Source: CAYMTN01 sp964393335 (GTDB lineage Bacteria; Chloroflexota; Anaerolineae; Aggregatilineales; Aggregatilineaceae). Taken from it: a stretch of 6,880 nt of DNA. The notes beneath the pieces were generated by a model. That model saw only the letters and a list, made by a program, of their open reading frames with translations, ran no database searches and was not told the DNA's origin. The position numbers were made by a program, and so were the translations under genes. Location of the stretch: the NCBI GenBank assembly GCA_964393335.1, contig CAYMTN010000261.1:1-6880 (forward strand). The letters are read 5' to 3'. This document shows positions 1 through 5,964 of this stretch, one piece after another (the first letter of the stretch is position 1; each line of letters starts with the position of its first letter).

Positions 1-1148
1 CGCTCCAGCACGTGCGCGACGGCGGTCCCGCCCAGGCCGCCCAGGTTGAGCGCCAGCCCCAGCCGCGCGTTTTCGACCTGGTTATCGCCTGCATCGCGGC
101 GCAGTTGCAGCGCGACCTCGACCGCCTGGTAGACGCCGGTCGCGCCCAGCGGATTCCCGCGCGCCTTCAGTCCACCGAACGTGCTGATCGGCAGCGACCC
201 GCCGCGTAAAATGGCCCCATCGACCGCCGGTTTCCAGCCCGCGCCGCGCGCGGCGAATCCGGCAGCTTCGAGTTGCAGCGCCGTCAGGATCGTGAAGGTG
301 TCGTGCAGCTCGGCCAGATGCAGGTCACCCGGCTGGATTCCGGCCTGCGCATAGGCGCGGCCCGCTGCCAGGTTCGCCGCCCGCAAAAATAGCATATCCA
401 CGCGGTTGTGCAGCGCCAACGTATCGGTTGCGGCGGCGCTGCCGCGCACCCGCACCGGGCGCGGCACGAGGTCCAGCGCGCGCTCGGTCGTCGTCAGGAT
501 CACGGCGGCTGCGCCGTCACCTTCCGGCGCGCTGTCGAACAGATTCACCGGGTCGGCCAGGACCGGCGCTTTGCCGAACGCGCCTTCACGCAGTTTGTTG
601 CGGTACATGGCAAACGGGTTCGACGCGGCGTTCGCGTGCGCGTTGATGCTGAACGGCTCGAACTGTGCGAGTTCGACGCCGTATTCGTGCATGTAACGTC
701 GCATCAGCAGCGCCGCCAGCGCCGCCGGAGTCGCGCCGGAGGCAGCCTCGTAATCGGCATCCAACACGGTCGCCAGCGCGGTATCACGCTCGCTGCCGGT
801 GCGATCGGTGGCTTTTTCCACGCCAAGCACCAACACCACGTCCGCCGCGCCGCTGGCTACCGCCAGGTAACCCTGGCGCAGCGCCACCCCGCCGGACGCG
901 TCCGCCGCTTCGACGCGGTACGCTTCGACGCCCGGCATCCCCGCGAAGTCCGCTACCAGCGCGCCCAGGTGATTTTGGGCGCTCAGGTTGCCGCCTAATG
1001 CGTTGGCGACGATCACCTGATCGACCGTCTCGACTCTGGCATCTTGCAGCGCCGCGTGGATCGCGCCCAACGCCAATTGGCGCAGGCCCATATCCCAGTG
1101 CTCGCTGACGGGCACCTGCCCTACTCCAATGATCGATACATCTCGCAT
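1..1148 (-). CDS. Thiolase-superfamily protein (SCP2/archaeal acetoacetyl-CoA thiolase type), catalytic residues substituted; 3' end outside window
   Basis: The frame is open from the ATG at 1146-1148 to the left edge (382 codons seen), so only a short C-terminus should be missing; family members run about 385-395 residues. An AAAGGA ribosome binding site at 1158-1163 lies 9 nt before this ATG. Translation begins MRDVSIIGVGQVP. Family motifs in order: RVEAADASGG (78-87), GVEKATD (109-115), LHDTFTI (281-287), FGGLKARGNPLGATG (324-338), LNLGGLGGTA (367-376). This is the subgroup that in archaea makes acetoacetyl-CoA from two acetyl-CoA and hands it to HMG-CoA synthase. The sequence departs from the family at the active site: the cysteine expected in EAACASG is Asp83, the second cysteine of HDCF is Thr284, and the histidine of GHP is Asn332; His282 is kept. 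The family assignment is secure. Thiolase activity is doubtful; it may be a scaffold or have a changed reaction. It follows HMG-CoA synthase and is probably co-transcribed with it. Confidence 0.9.
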   Translation of the reverse strand, partial: MRDVSIIGVGQVPVSEHWDMGLRQLALGAIHAALQDARVETVDQVIVANALGGNLSAQNHLGALVADFAGMPGVEAYRVEAADASGGVALRQGYLAVASGAADVVLVLGVEKATDRTGSERDTALATVLDADYEAASGATPAALAALLMRRYMHEYGVELAQFEPFSINAHANAASNPFAMYRNKLREGAFGKAPVLADPVNLFDSAPEGDGAAAVILTTTERALDLVPRPVRVRGSAAATDTLALHNRVDMLFLRAANLAAGRAYAQAGIQPGDLHLAELHDTFTILTALQLEAAGFAARGAGWKPAVDGAILRGGSLPISTFGGLKARGNPLGATGVYQAVEVALQLRRDAGDNQVENARLGLALNLGGLGGTAVAHVLE

Positions 1149-1157
1149 CGTGATTTG

Positions 1158-1163
1158 TCCTTT
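1158..1163 (-). promoter_or_regulatory. Ribosome binding site of the thiolase-like gene
   Basis: AAAGGA on the minus strand lies 9 nt upstream of the ATG at 1146-1148. It supports that start codon, which also matches the usual MRDVxIIG beginning of the family. Confidence 0.6.
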
Positions 1164-1208
1164 GGTGATGAGTGATTAGTGGTTGGTAGTTGGTAGTTGG
1201 TTATTGGT
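1160..1208. repeat. 7-nt periodic degenerate tandem repeat, left block
   Basis: Read on the plus strand, seven consecutive heptamers end mostly in TTGGT or AGT: CTTTGGT, GATGAGT, GATTAGT, GGTTGGT, AGTTGGT, AGTTGGT, TATTGGT. Two copies of AGTTGGT are perfect and adjacent. The block fills the intergenic space just upstream of the thiolase-like gene and overlaps its ribosome binding site at 1158-1163. It resembles the degenerate heptameric short tandem repeats known from intergenic regions of some bacteria, notably cyanobacteria; membership of a known family cannot be judged from one locus. Confidence 0.6.
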
Positions 1209-1262
1209 TGTCAGCCAAACTCCGGCAAAATACACGACGAATCGGGAACGCCCCCAACCCGA

Positions 1263-1297
1263 CCAACAACCAATAACTATGAACCAACAACTATTCC
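1263..1297. repeat. 7-nt periodic degenerate tandem repeat, right block in inverted orientation
   Basis: Five heptamers on the plus strand: CCAACAA, CCAATAA, CTATGAA, CCAACAA, CTATTCC. They are reverse-complement-like to the block at 1160-1208. A perfect 12-base inverted match joins the two blocks: GTTATTGGTTGT at 1200-1211 and ACAACCAATAAC at 1266-1277. The last unit contains the TAG stop of HMG-CoA synthase (1291-1293), so the repeat runs up to and slightly into that gene. The roughly 55 bases between the blocks (1212-1262) show nothing I recognise. There is no T-run, so this does not look like an intrinsic terminator. Confidence 0.55.
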
Positions 1298-2379
1298 ACC
1301 AACAGCTTGCCGCGATAGCGCGTATACAGCGCGTAATCAACCTCGGTGCGGCGTGCCACGTAATCGCGCGTGAACGGCGCTTTCGCGCGGCGCTCGCTGA
1401 TGCGGTCGCCGACCAGGATATCGAACGCATCCGATCCCGCGCCGCTGCCGTAACTGACCATCAGAATCCGGTCGCCTGGTTCGGCCACGTCGAGTATAGC
1501 CGTCAGGCCGAGCAGCGACGACCCGGCGTAGACGTTGCCGACCAGCCCGGAAAGCAGCCCCGGCTCGATCTGCTCGTCCGTGAAACCGAGCATCTTGGCC
1601 GCGCGCTGCGGGAATTTGACGTTCGGCTGGTGGAACACCGCCCATTTGTAGTCCGCCGCCGCGCTGTCCATCATCTCCATCAGGCGCTGCCCGGCGCTGA
1701 GCGTGTGCTGGAAATAGGCCGGTTCGCCCGTGAAGCGGTCGCCATGACTGGGGTACGTCTCGTGGGCGCGCCGCCAGAAGTCGGGCGTATCTGTAACATA
1801 AGAATAACTGCCCTGCACCAACGCGAGGCTTTCTTCCGCCGCACCGAGCAAAAACGCCGCGCCGCCCGCCGCCGCCGTATATTCGAGCGCGTCGCCGGGG
1901 CGGCCCTGCGCCGTATCCATGCCAATTGCCAGCACGTAACGCCCCATGCCGCTGCCCACGAACCCGATCCCGGCCTGCATCGCCTCCGACCCGGCCTTAC
2001 ACGCAAATTCCCAGTCGGCAGCCTGCACGTTAGGCGCTGCGCCGATGCTCTCCGCGACGATGGTCGAGGTCGGTTTGACCGCGTAGGGATGGCTTTCGCT
2101 GCCGACCCACACTGCGCGGATATGGCGCGGATCGATGCCGGCACGCGCCAGCGCGTTCTGCGCCGCTTCAATCGACATGGTGACCACGTCTTCATCCAGC
2201 CCGGCGACGGCTTTTTCTTTGACCGGCGAGCCGCCGAGGCCGCCGGTCCACACGCGCGCCACTTCCTGCCCCGGCAGGCGGTAGCGCGGCACGTACGCGC
2301 CGTACCCGACGATGCCCACCGGGCGATCCGGTTTGAGCACGGTCTGGCCGATCTTCAAGGGATTACTTCCGCTCGTCAT
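1291..2379 (-). CDS. Hydroxymethylglutaryl-CoA synthase, archaeal type
   Basis: Cytoplasmic enzyme of the mevalonate pathway: it condenses acetyl-CoA with acetoacetyl-CoA to give HMG-CoA. The 362-residue protein has a KAS III-like thiolase fold. The family start motif VGIVGYGAYVPRYRL is at 21-35, after a roughly 20-residue N-terminal extension that archaeal members usually lack. Catalytic positions look intact: Glu95 in VGSESHPYAVKP, the acyl-carrying Cys127 in EFACKAGSEA, and His250 in FHQPN. The GNVYAGSSLLGL segment (281-292) and YGSGAGSDAF (310-319) close the active site. The ATG at 2377-2379 is chosen because a GAGAG-rich stretch and a GGAG at 2392-2395 precede it; an internal start nearer residue 20 is possible. 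The thiolase-like gene follows after 142 bp, matching the archaeal gene pairing in which the two enzymes form one complex. A promoter-like region with a palindrome precedes the gene. Confidence 0.93.
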   Translation of the reverse strand: MTSGSNPLKIGQTVLKPDRPVGIVGYGAYVPRYRLPGQEVARVWTGGLGGSPVKEKAVAGLDEDVVTMSIEAAQNALARAGIDPRHIRAVWVGSESHPYAVKPTSTIVAESIGAAPNVQAADWEFACKAGSEAMQAGIGFVGSGMGRYVLAIGMDTAQGRPGDALEYTAAAGGAAFLLGAAEESLALVQGSYSYVTDTPDFWRRAHETYPSHGDRFTGEPAYFQHTLSAGQRLMEMMDSAAADYKWAVFHQPNVKFPQRAAKMLGFTDEQIEPGLLSGLVGNVYAGSSLLGLTAILDVAEPGDRILMVSYGSGAGSDAFDILVGDRISERRAKAPFTRDYVARRTEVDYALYTRYRGKLLVE

Positions 2380-2462
2380 GCTCTCTCGTTTCTCCGTCTA
2401 CAAAACGTCACGTCATGCCGCGCTGGCCGCGCCGCCTGACAGCATTGAATCCACGCACCGGC

Positions 2463-2478
2463 TGTATAGGCTTATACA
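2463..2478. promoter_or_regulatory. Palindromic operator candidate over the HMG-CoA synthase -10 box
   Basis: TGTATA, a 4-base centre, then TATACA make a perfect inverted repeat with 6-base arms (minus-strand reading TGTATAAGCCTATACA). It covers the candidate -10 box at 2471-2476, the position expected for a repressor that blocks RNA polymerase. No regulator gene is in the window, so the binding protein is unknown. Confidence 0.4.
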
Positions 2479-2500
2479 CGCTGCCGGGTGGATATGTCTT
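2471..2500 (-). promoter_or_regulatory. Candidate sigma-70-type promoter for HMG-CoA synthase and the thiolase-like gene
   Basis: On the minus strand AAGACA (2495-2500; four of six matches to TTGACA) is followed by an 18-nt spacer and TATAAG (2471-2476; five of six matches to TATAAT). Transcription would begin near 2464, giving a leader of about 85 nt before the ATG. The region lies between the upstream gene's terminator and the synthase start, where a promoter is required. Confidence 0.45.
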
Positions 2501-2529
2501 GCAGATGGTAGCAGGGAAAGTCTCTCAAA

Positions 2530-2549
2530 AGCTATCAGAAGCTATCGAG
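2530..2549. repeat. Two 10-bp-phased direct repeats upstream of the HMG-CoA synthase promoter
   Basis: AGCTATC occurs at 2530-2536 and again at 2540-2546; on the minus strand this reads as two consecutive copies of a GATAGCTT-containing 10-mer. The spacing is one helical turn, and the site lies about 30-50 bp upstream of the candidate -35 box. That geometry suits a regulator binding one face of the DNA, but two short copies could also be chance. Confidence 0.35.
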
Positions 2550-2574
2550 TTTGGCACGAAACAGGCGCAGGGAT

Positions 2575-2615
2575 GAAAAGCCGGGCGCTCGGCCTCGCCT
2601 CGTACCCGGCTTTTC
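2575..2615. terminator. Bidirectional intrinsic terminator
   Basis: A perfect 11-base inverted repeat, GAAAAGCCGGG (2575-2585) and CCCGGCTTTTC (2605-2615), encloses a 19-nt loop. The stem is GC-rich at the loop end, with an A4 tract on one side and a T4 tract on the other, so it can work in both directions. It begins 34 nt past the stop of the PA14/SH3 gene and separates that gene from the promoter of HMG-CoA synthase. Confidence 0.85.
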
Positions 2616-2649
2616 TCTGTGTCCTCGGCGGTGATGATTTTTCGACTTG

Positions 2650-4137
2650 TTACGGCGAATACGGCTCAAGCCAGTAGGTGCTGCTCTGACCTTCCATCGT
2701 CCAGCCAATGACGCCGTAATAATTGACCTGGTACCATGCCGTGCTTTCGGCGCAGACCGGGCCACCCAACACGGAAAACACGCCGCCCGGCGGAATCTGC
2801 CCGATCAGCGCGCTGGTGACGCTCGGTTGGGCGCGCAGGTTATTCGAGAGTCCCGGCGTCACGCGGCCATACCCACCCGGTGACAGCCGCGACGGCAAAA
2901 AGCCGGGGCACTGCCCGTAGAGGTACGACGGGTACGGTGTCTGCTGCGCAGCGTAGTTGGTGGTGGTGACGTTCACGTTCTGCCCGCCGTTGACGGTCAC
3001 GTAGCGCCCGCTGACCCAGCCGAGCGTCCCGTTGACGTTGATCTGCCACCAGCTACTGTCGGAGTTGCGCCCGACCACCGGGTACTGCTCGTTGCGTTGA
3101 ATCTTGGTGATCACATTGCCGGTCAGCGGCGCATCGCGCACGTTGAGCACGTAGGCGTTGACGGTCGCTGTCGCGCCCGTGTTATTGGGCGTGATGGCCC
3201 CCGACCGCGTCATGCCGAAGTCGATGAACGCGTTGCCAGTCGCCTCGTAATACTCGATCACGATGCTGTGCTGCCCGGCTGGCAGGACGAACGTGGCGGA
3301 ATAGGTTTGATCGAGATAACCGTGCCACTGGTCGATCTCAAGCGCGCCATCGACAAGCACACGCACGCCGTCGTCGGCCCGCACGCTGATCGTGTACGTG
3401 TCGCCGTCGAACTGCTGGTAGACGGTCCACCGCGCGGAGAAATTATCCGCCGGTACGGCTGGCCCCGGCGATCCCGTGCCCCAATTGTGGGACGGGCCGG
3501 GTTCGGACTGGCTGAGCACCGGGTTACCGCCCAGGTAGTTATTGCTGTAGTACTGCGCGGTCCACAACACGTTGAACGTCACCGGCGCGGGGAAATCCGG
3601 CGTCGTCACGCCGTTCGCCAGGTTCTGCCACGTCACGTACAGGTAGGCATTTCCGGTGACGTCGTGGTAATCGACCTGGATGTGGTGCGACCCGGCGCTC
3701 AACGTCACGTCGGCGGTCAGCATCTGGCCGGGACGCGGTCGGTTGTACGTGTCAATCGTGGGCTGCTTGTCCGGCGGATAATCGATCCACAGCTTGACGC
3801 CGTCATCGGCCAGGATGAAAAAGCGGTACGACCCTGCCTGGAAATAGACGTCCGTCGCAAAACGCGCGCTCCAGTTATCGACCTGCACGCTGGGGTCCGG
3901 CGATCCGACGCCCCAGTCTTGTTCGAGCGAGCTTTCGGTGCGCGTGAGCACCGGCGATCCCGTCAGGTACGGGTTGTTGTAATACTCGGCAGTCCAGGAA
4001 GTGGGCGTTTGTGCGGGATTCGCCGCCGAGATGGGCGCGATCCCGGCCAGGCCACCTGACGCCGTCGCCAGCACGGTCAGCGCCAGCGCGACGAGTGACA
4101 GCGCCGCGTGTCTTGAGAAAATCGTGAGGTGTTGCAT
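2650..4137 (-). CDS. Secreted protein with two PA14 domains and two bacterial SH3 domains
   Basis: The 495-residue protein starts with a signal peptide: a short basic N-terminus, a hydrophobic core at about 10-33, and probable cleavage near AA-NP (38-41). Two PA14-like beta-sandwich domains follow at about 47-171 and 190-309. Each opens with a WTAxYY motif (48-53 and 192-197), then N-YL-G-PVL, WGxGSP, SAR and an ADDGV(R/K) loop (110-114 and 254-258), and ends with a TGNA(Y/F) strand (161-165 and 300-304). PA14 domains are known as carbohydrate- or ligand-binding modules. An SH3b domain (about 324-383) holds YVLNVRDAP and GWVSGRYV; a second (about 424-490) holds NNLRAQP and GWTMEG. SH3b domains often bind cell-wall or other surface polymers. 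Cys410 and Cys462 are the only cysteines and could form a disulfide. No catalytic domain is visible, so the likely role is extracellular binding; the ligand is unknown. It has its own ribosome binding site, promoter candidate and terminator, so it looks like an independent unit lying between two mevalonate genes. Confidence 0.92.
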   Translation of the reverse strand: MQHLTIFSRHAALSLVALALTVLATASGGLAGIAPISAANPAQTPTSWTAEYYNNPYLTGSPVLTRTESSLEQDWGVGSPDPSVQVDNWSARFATDVYFQAGSYRFFILADDGVKLWIDYPPDKQPTIDTYNRPRPGQMLTADVTLSAGSHHIQVDYHDVTGNAYLYVTWQNLANGVTTPDFPAPVTFNVLWTAQYYSNNYLGGNPVLSQSEPGPSHNWGTGSPGPAVPADNFSARWTVYQQFDGDTYTISVRADDGVRVLVDGALEIDQWHGYLDQTYSATFVLPAGQHSIVIEYYEATGNAFIDFGMTRSGAITPNNTGATATVNAYVLNVRDAPLTGNVITKIQRNEQYPVVGRNSDSSWWQINVNGTLGWVSGRYVTVNGGQNVNVTTTNYAAQQTPYPSYLYGQCPGFLPSRLSPGGYGRVTPGLSNNLRAQPSVTSALIGQIPPGGVFSVLGGPVCAESTAWYQVNYYGVIGWTMEGQSSTYWLEPYSP

Positions 4138-4147
4138 GTTCGATGGG

Positions 4148-4154
4148 CCTCCTT
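4148..4154 (-). promoter_or_regulatory. Strong ribosome binding site of the PA14/SH3 gene
   Basis: A full AAGGAGG lies 10 nt upstream of the ATG at 4135-4137. It is the best Shine-Dalgarno match in the window and fixes the start, which is also the one that gives a proper signal peptide. Confidence 0.75.
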
Positions 4155-4202
4155 CAAACTCGACCCGGTCTTTCCTCGGTGTTTCAAGCTTTCACTACTT
4201 AA

Positions 4203-4208
4203 ATTATA
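4203..4208 (-). promoter_or_regulatory. Candidate -10 box for the PA14/SH3 gene
   Basis: A perfect TATAAT on the minus strand lies in a local AT-rich patch (about 4186-4215) unlike the surrounding GC-rich DNA. Transcription would begin near 4196, leaving a leader of about 60 nt. I see no good -35 hexamer at 16-18 nt, so the promoter may depend on an activator or another sigma factor. Confidence 0.45.
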
Positions 4209-4297
4209 CAAAACTTGAGGCGCAAACTGCCCGGCGATGGCGGATCGCGCCGCCTACGCGATTCCCACGATCCCTGCGCCGCGTGTCTGGCGGGATC

Positions 4298-4331
4298 AAA
4301 AAGCCCGGGTGGATAACCGGCCTCTGGGCCT
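4298..4331 (-). terminator. Possible weak intrinsic terminator after HMG-CoA reductase
   Basis: On the minus strand AGGCCC (4326-4331) can pair with GGGCTT (4301-4306; one G-T pair), followed by a run of Ts (4298-4302). The 19-nt loop is long and the stem short, so this is a weak call. It sits about 35-65 nt past the reductase stop, in front of the PA14/SH3 promoter candidate. Confidence 0.3.
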
Positions 4332-4364
4332 GCGTGTGGCTGGTGCCCGTCTGGACCGGCGCTT

Positions 4365-5669
4365 TTACTCGCCGCGCAGCCCGCGCAGCAGTTCGGCGGC
4401 GTGTTCGGTCGTGATGCGCCCCGCCTCGACCATGCGCTGCGCGATCAGCGGCACTTCCTGCTCGGACGCGCCCGCCGCCAGCGCCATTTGTTTGGCGTGC
4501 AGGCTCATGTGGCCGCGCTGGATGCCTTCCGTCGCCAGGGCGCGGATCGCGGCGAAGTTCTGCGCCAGCCCGACGGCGACCATCACCTGCGCCAGTTCCG
4601 CCGCCGTGCCCACGCCCAGGATTTTCAGCGCGACCTGGGCAGTCGGATGCACGCGCGTCGCGCCGCCGACGATGCCCACCGCCACCGGCAGCTCGATCCG
4701 CCCGCGCAGATCGCCCAGATCATCCAACCACCAGGCCGTCAGCGACCCATAATGCCCGCCGCGTGCGGCCCAGGCATGTGCCCCTGCTTCGAGCGCGCGC
4801 CAGTCGTTGCCGGTGGCGATGGCGACCGCGTCCATGCCGTTCATCACGCCCTTGTTGTGCGTGGCCGCGCGGTACGGGTCGGCGGCGGCAAACACCGCCG
4901 CTTCGACAATCGCGCGGGCGACGTCCGCGCCGGACATGCCGCTCGATCCGAGCGCGTCCGCCGGAATCGTGCAGGAGGCCGTTGCTTTGCGCCGGTCCGC
5001 CAGGTTGCTGAGGATGCGCAGATTCACGCGCCCGCCGGTGATCGACTCGATCAGCGGCGCGAGGCGCTCGCAGGTGGTGTTGATCGCGTTCGCGCCCATT
5101 GCGTCACGCACGTCAAACAGCAGGTGCACGATCAGCATCGGCCCGGCGGGCGTATCGGGAAACGGGCGCAGCTCGAAACCGCGCGCGCCGCCGCCCAGCT
5201 CGACCAGCACGCGATCGCAGCAGTTGGCTTCTTCCAGCAGCGCTTCACGCGCTTCCCACACGCGCCCGGCAGCCGCGTAGACGTTATCCACGTCCAGCAC
5301 CTGAATCTGCCCGATCATAACCGGGTCGTCGGCGGTCGTGATGAATCCGCCGCCGCCGCGCGCCAGTTTGGCCGCGAAACTGACCCCCGCGACGATGCTC
5401 GGCTCCTCGACGACCATCGGCACGAGGTAATCGACACCGTTGATCAGAAAATTGGTGGCGATGCCAAACGGCAGCGCGTAGACGCCCACCACGTTTTCGA
5501 TCATGTGCTCCGCCTGCGACGCGTTCAGCCCGGCCAAACCGAGCAGCACCGCCTGGTCGTCGCGCGTGAGGCCCGCCCACTGCGCGACGACCGCCGCCCG
5601 TTCGGCCAGCGGGCGGTTATAAAAACCCGGCAGGCGCGACGACCGCCGTTGTTGTTCTGTATCTGGCAT
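4365..5669 (-). CDS. mvaA: Hydroxymethylglutaryl-CoA reductase, class II (degradative-type sequence)
   Basis: Interconverts HMG-CoA and mevalonate plus CoA, using two NAD(P)H in the reductive direction. The 434 residues align through their length with the soluble class II enzyme of Pseudomonas mevalonii, and no membrane anchor is present. Shared motifs include SRLPGFYN (11-18), ENVVGVYALP (58-67), VVEEPSIVAG (86-95), DVRDAMGANAINT (186-198), SNLADRR (221-227), DPYRAATHNKGVMNG (264-278), GNDWRA(L)EAGAHA (287-299) and EGIQRGHMSLHA (381-392). By alignment from memory, the catalytic Glu, Lys, Asp and His are Glu89, Lys273, Asp289 and His387, all present. Asp152 aligns with an Asp that I recall as favouring NADH. 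The ATG at 5667-5669 follows an AAAGGA at 5682-5687 (12 nt, rather long); an in-frame TGA just upstream rules out extension. Class II enzymes are known in both mevalonate breakdown and biosynthesis; with HMG-CoA synthase nearby, biosynthesis is the likelier direction. Confidence 0.95.
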   Translation of the reverse strand: MPDTEQQRRSSRLPGFYNRPLAERAAVVAQWAGLTRDDQAVLLGLAGLNASQAEHMIENVVGVYALPFGIATNFLINGVDYLVPMVVEEPSIVAGVSFAAKLARGGGGFITTADDPVMIGQIQVLDVDNVYAAAGRVWEAREALLEEANCCDRVLVELGGGARGFELRPFPDTPAGPMLIVHLLFDVRDAMGANAINTTCERLAPLIESITGGRVNLRILSNLADRRKATASCTIPADALGSSGMSGADVARAIVEAAVFAAADPYRAATHNKGVMNGMDAVAIATGNDWRALEAGAHAWAARGGHYGSLTAWWLDDLGDLRGRIELPVAVGIVGGATRVHPTAQVALKILGVGTAAELAQVMVAVGLAQNFAAIRALATEGIQRGHMSLHAKQMALAAGASEQEVPLIAQRMVEAGRITTEHAAELLRGLRGE

Positions 5670-5715
5670 GATGTCGGGCGTTCCTTTCCATCATGGGGCC
5701 GCATTGAGGTGATAT

Positions 5716-5964
5716 CTAGTCCGCGAAAAAATGAGGCCGCAAATCCGTTTCAGAAATGTATACACATGTCTGCCGGTAGATTGAGCGTAGAGTCCCGATC
5801 AAAAGCGGCTGGTTGCGGTGAACCGGTACGGTAATCGTCTGTCCCTGTCCGCCAGACACACGCCTCATTTGATAATGGCTGCCGCGTGTGCGGACGACCT
5901 CAAAACCAAACTGTTCCAGGATGGCAACCACCTCCAGCCCGCTCAATCTACGTAGTCTCGGCAT
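5716..5964 (-). CDS. hicA: HicA-family mRNA interferase toxin (YcfA-like)
   Basis: An 82-residue protein with the small double-stranded-RNA-binding-like fold of HicA toxins, which cleave mRNA when not held by HicB. Visible hallmarks are the start LSGLEVVAILEQFGFEVVR (7-25), RGSHYQMRR (27-35) with the presumed catalytic His30, a TVPVHR strand (45-50), and GTLRSIYRQ (57-65), which matches the usual GTLRSILRQ. All key elements are present, so the toxin may be functional. Its ATG (5962-5964) lies inside the end of hicB, giving a 17-nt overlap in another frame. No good ribosome binding site precedes it, so translation is probably coupled to hicB. Roughly 40% of its codons end in A or T by hand count, clearly more than in the mevalonate genes, which fits recent acquisition. 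Confidence 0.87.
   Translation of the reverse strand: MPRLRRLSGLEVVAILEQFGFEVVRTRGSHYQMRRVSGGQGQTITVPVHRNQPLLIGTLRSIYRQTCVYISETDLRPHFFAD

Noticed and set aside
408..998. Plus-strand open frames of 96-196 codons at the left end
   Set aside because: They lie opposite the thiolase-like gene, whose minus-strand frame is open from 1148 to the edge with family motifs throughout.
1200..1277. Inverted repeat as an insertion sequence end or an intrinsic terminator
   Set aside because: There is no transposase and no flanking target duplication, and no T-run follows either arm; a 7-nt periodic repeat pair explains the match better.
1183..2439. 418-codon open frame on the plus strand opposite HMG-CoA synthase
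   Set aside because: It begins inside the heptamer repeat and shadows a gene with clear active-site motifs; its composition is typical of antisense GC-rich reading.
3097..4059. 320-codon open frame on the plus strand opposite the PA14/SH3 gene
   Set aside because: The opposite strand encodes a signal peptide and four recognisable domains; this frame shows none.
5670..5760. Promoter for HMG-CoA reductase within the hicA end and the 46-bp gap
   Set aside because: The best pair (TTGCGG, 18 nt, TAGATA) matches only about three of six bases in each box; too weak to report.
4401..5834. 477-codon open frame on the plus strand opposite HMG-CoA reductase
   Set aside because: It has no recognisable motif, is rich in Arg, Ala and His as expected from reverse reading of GC-rich DNA, and lies over a reductase with full catalytic motifs.
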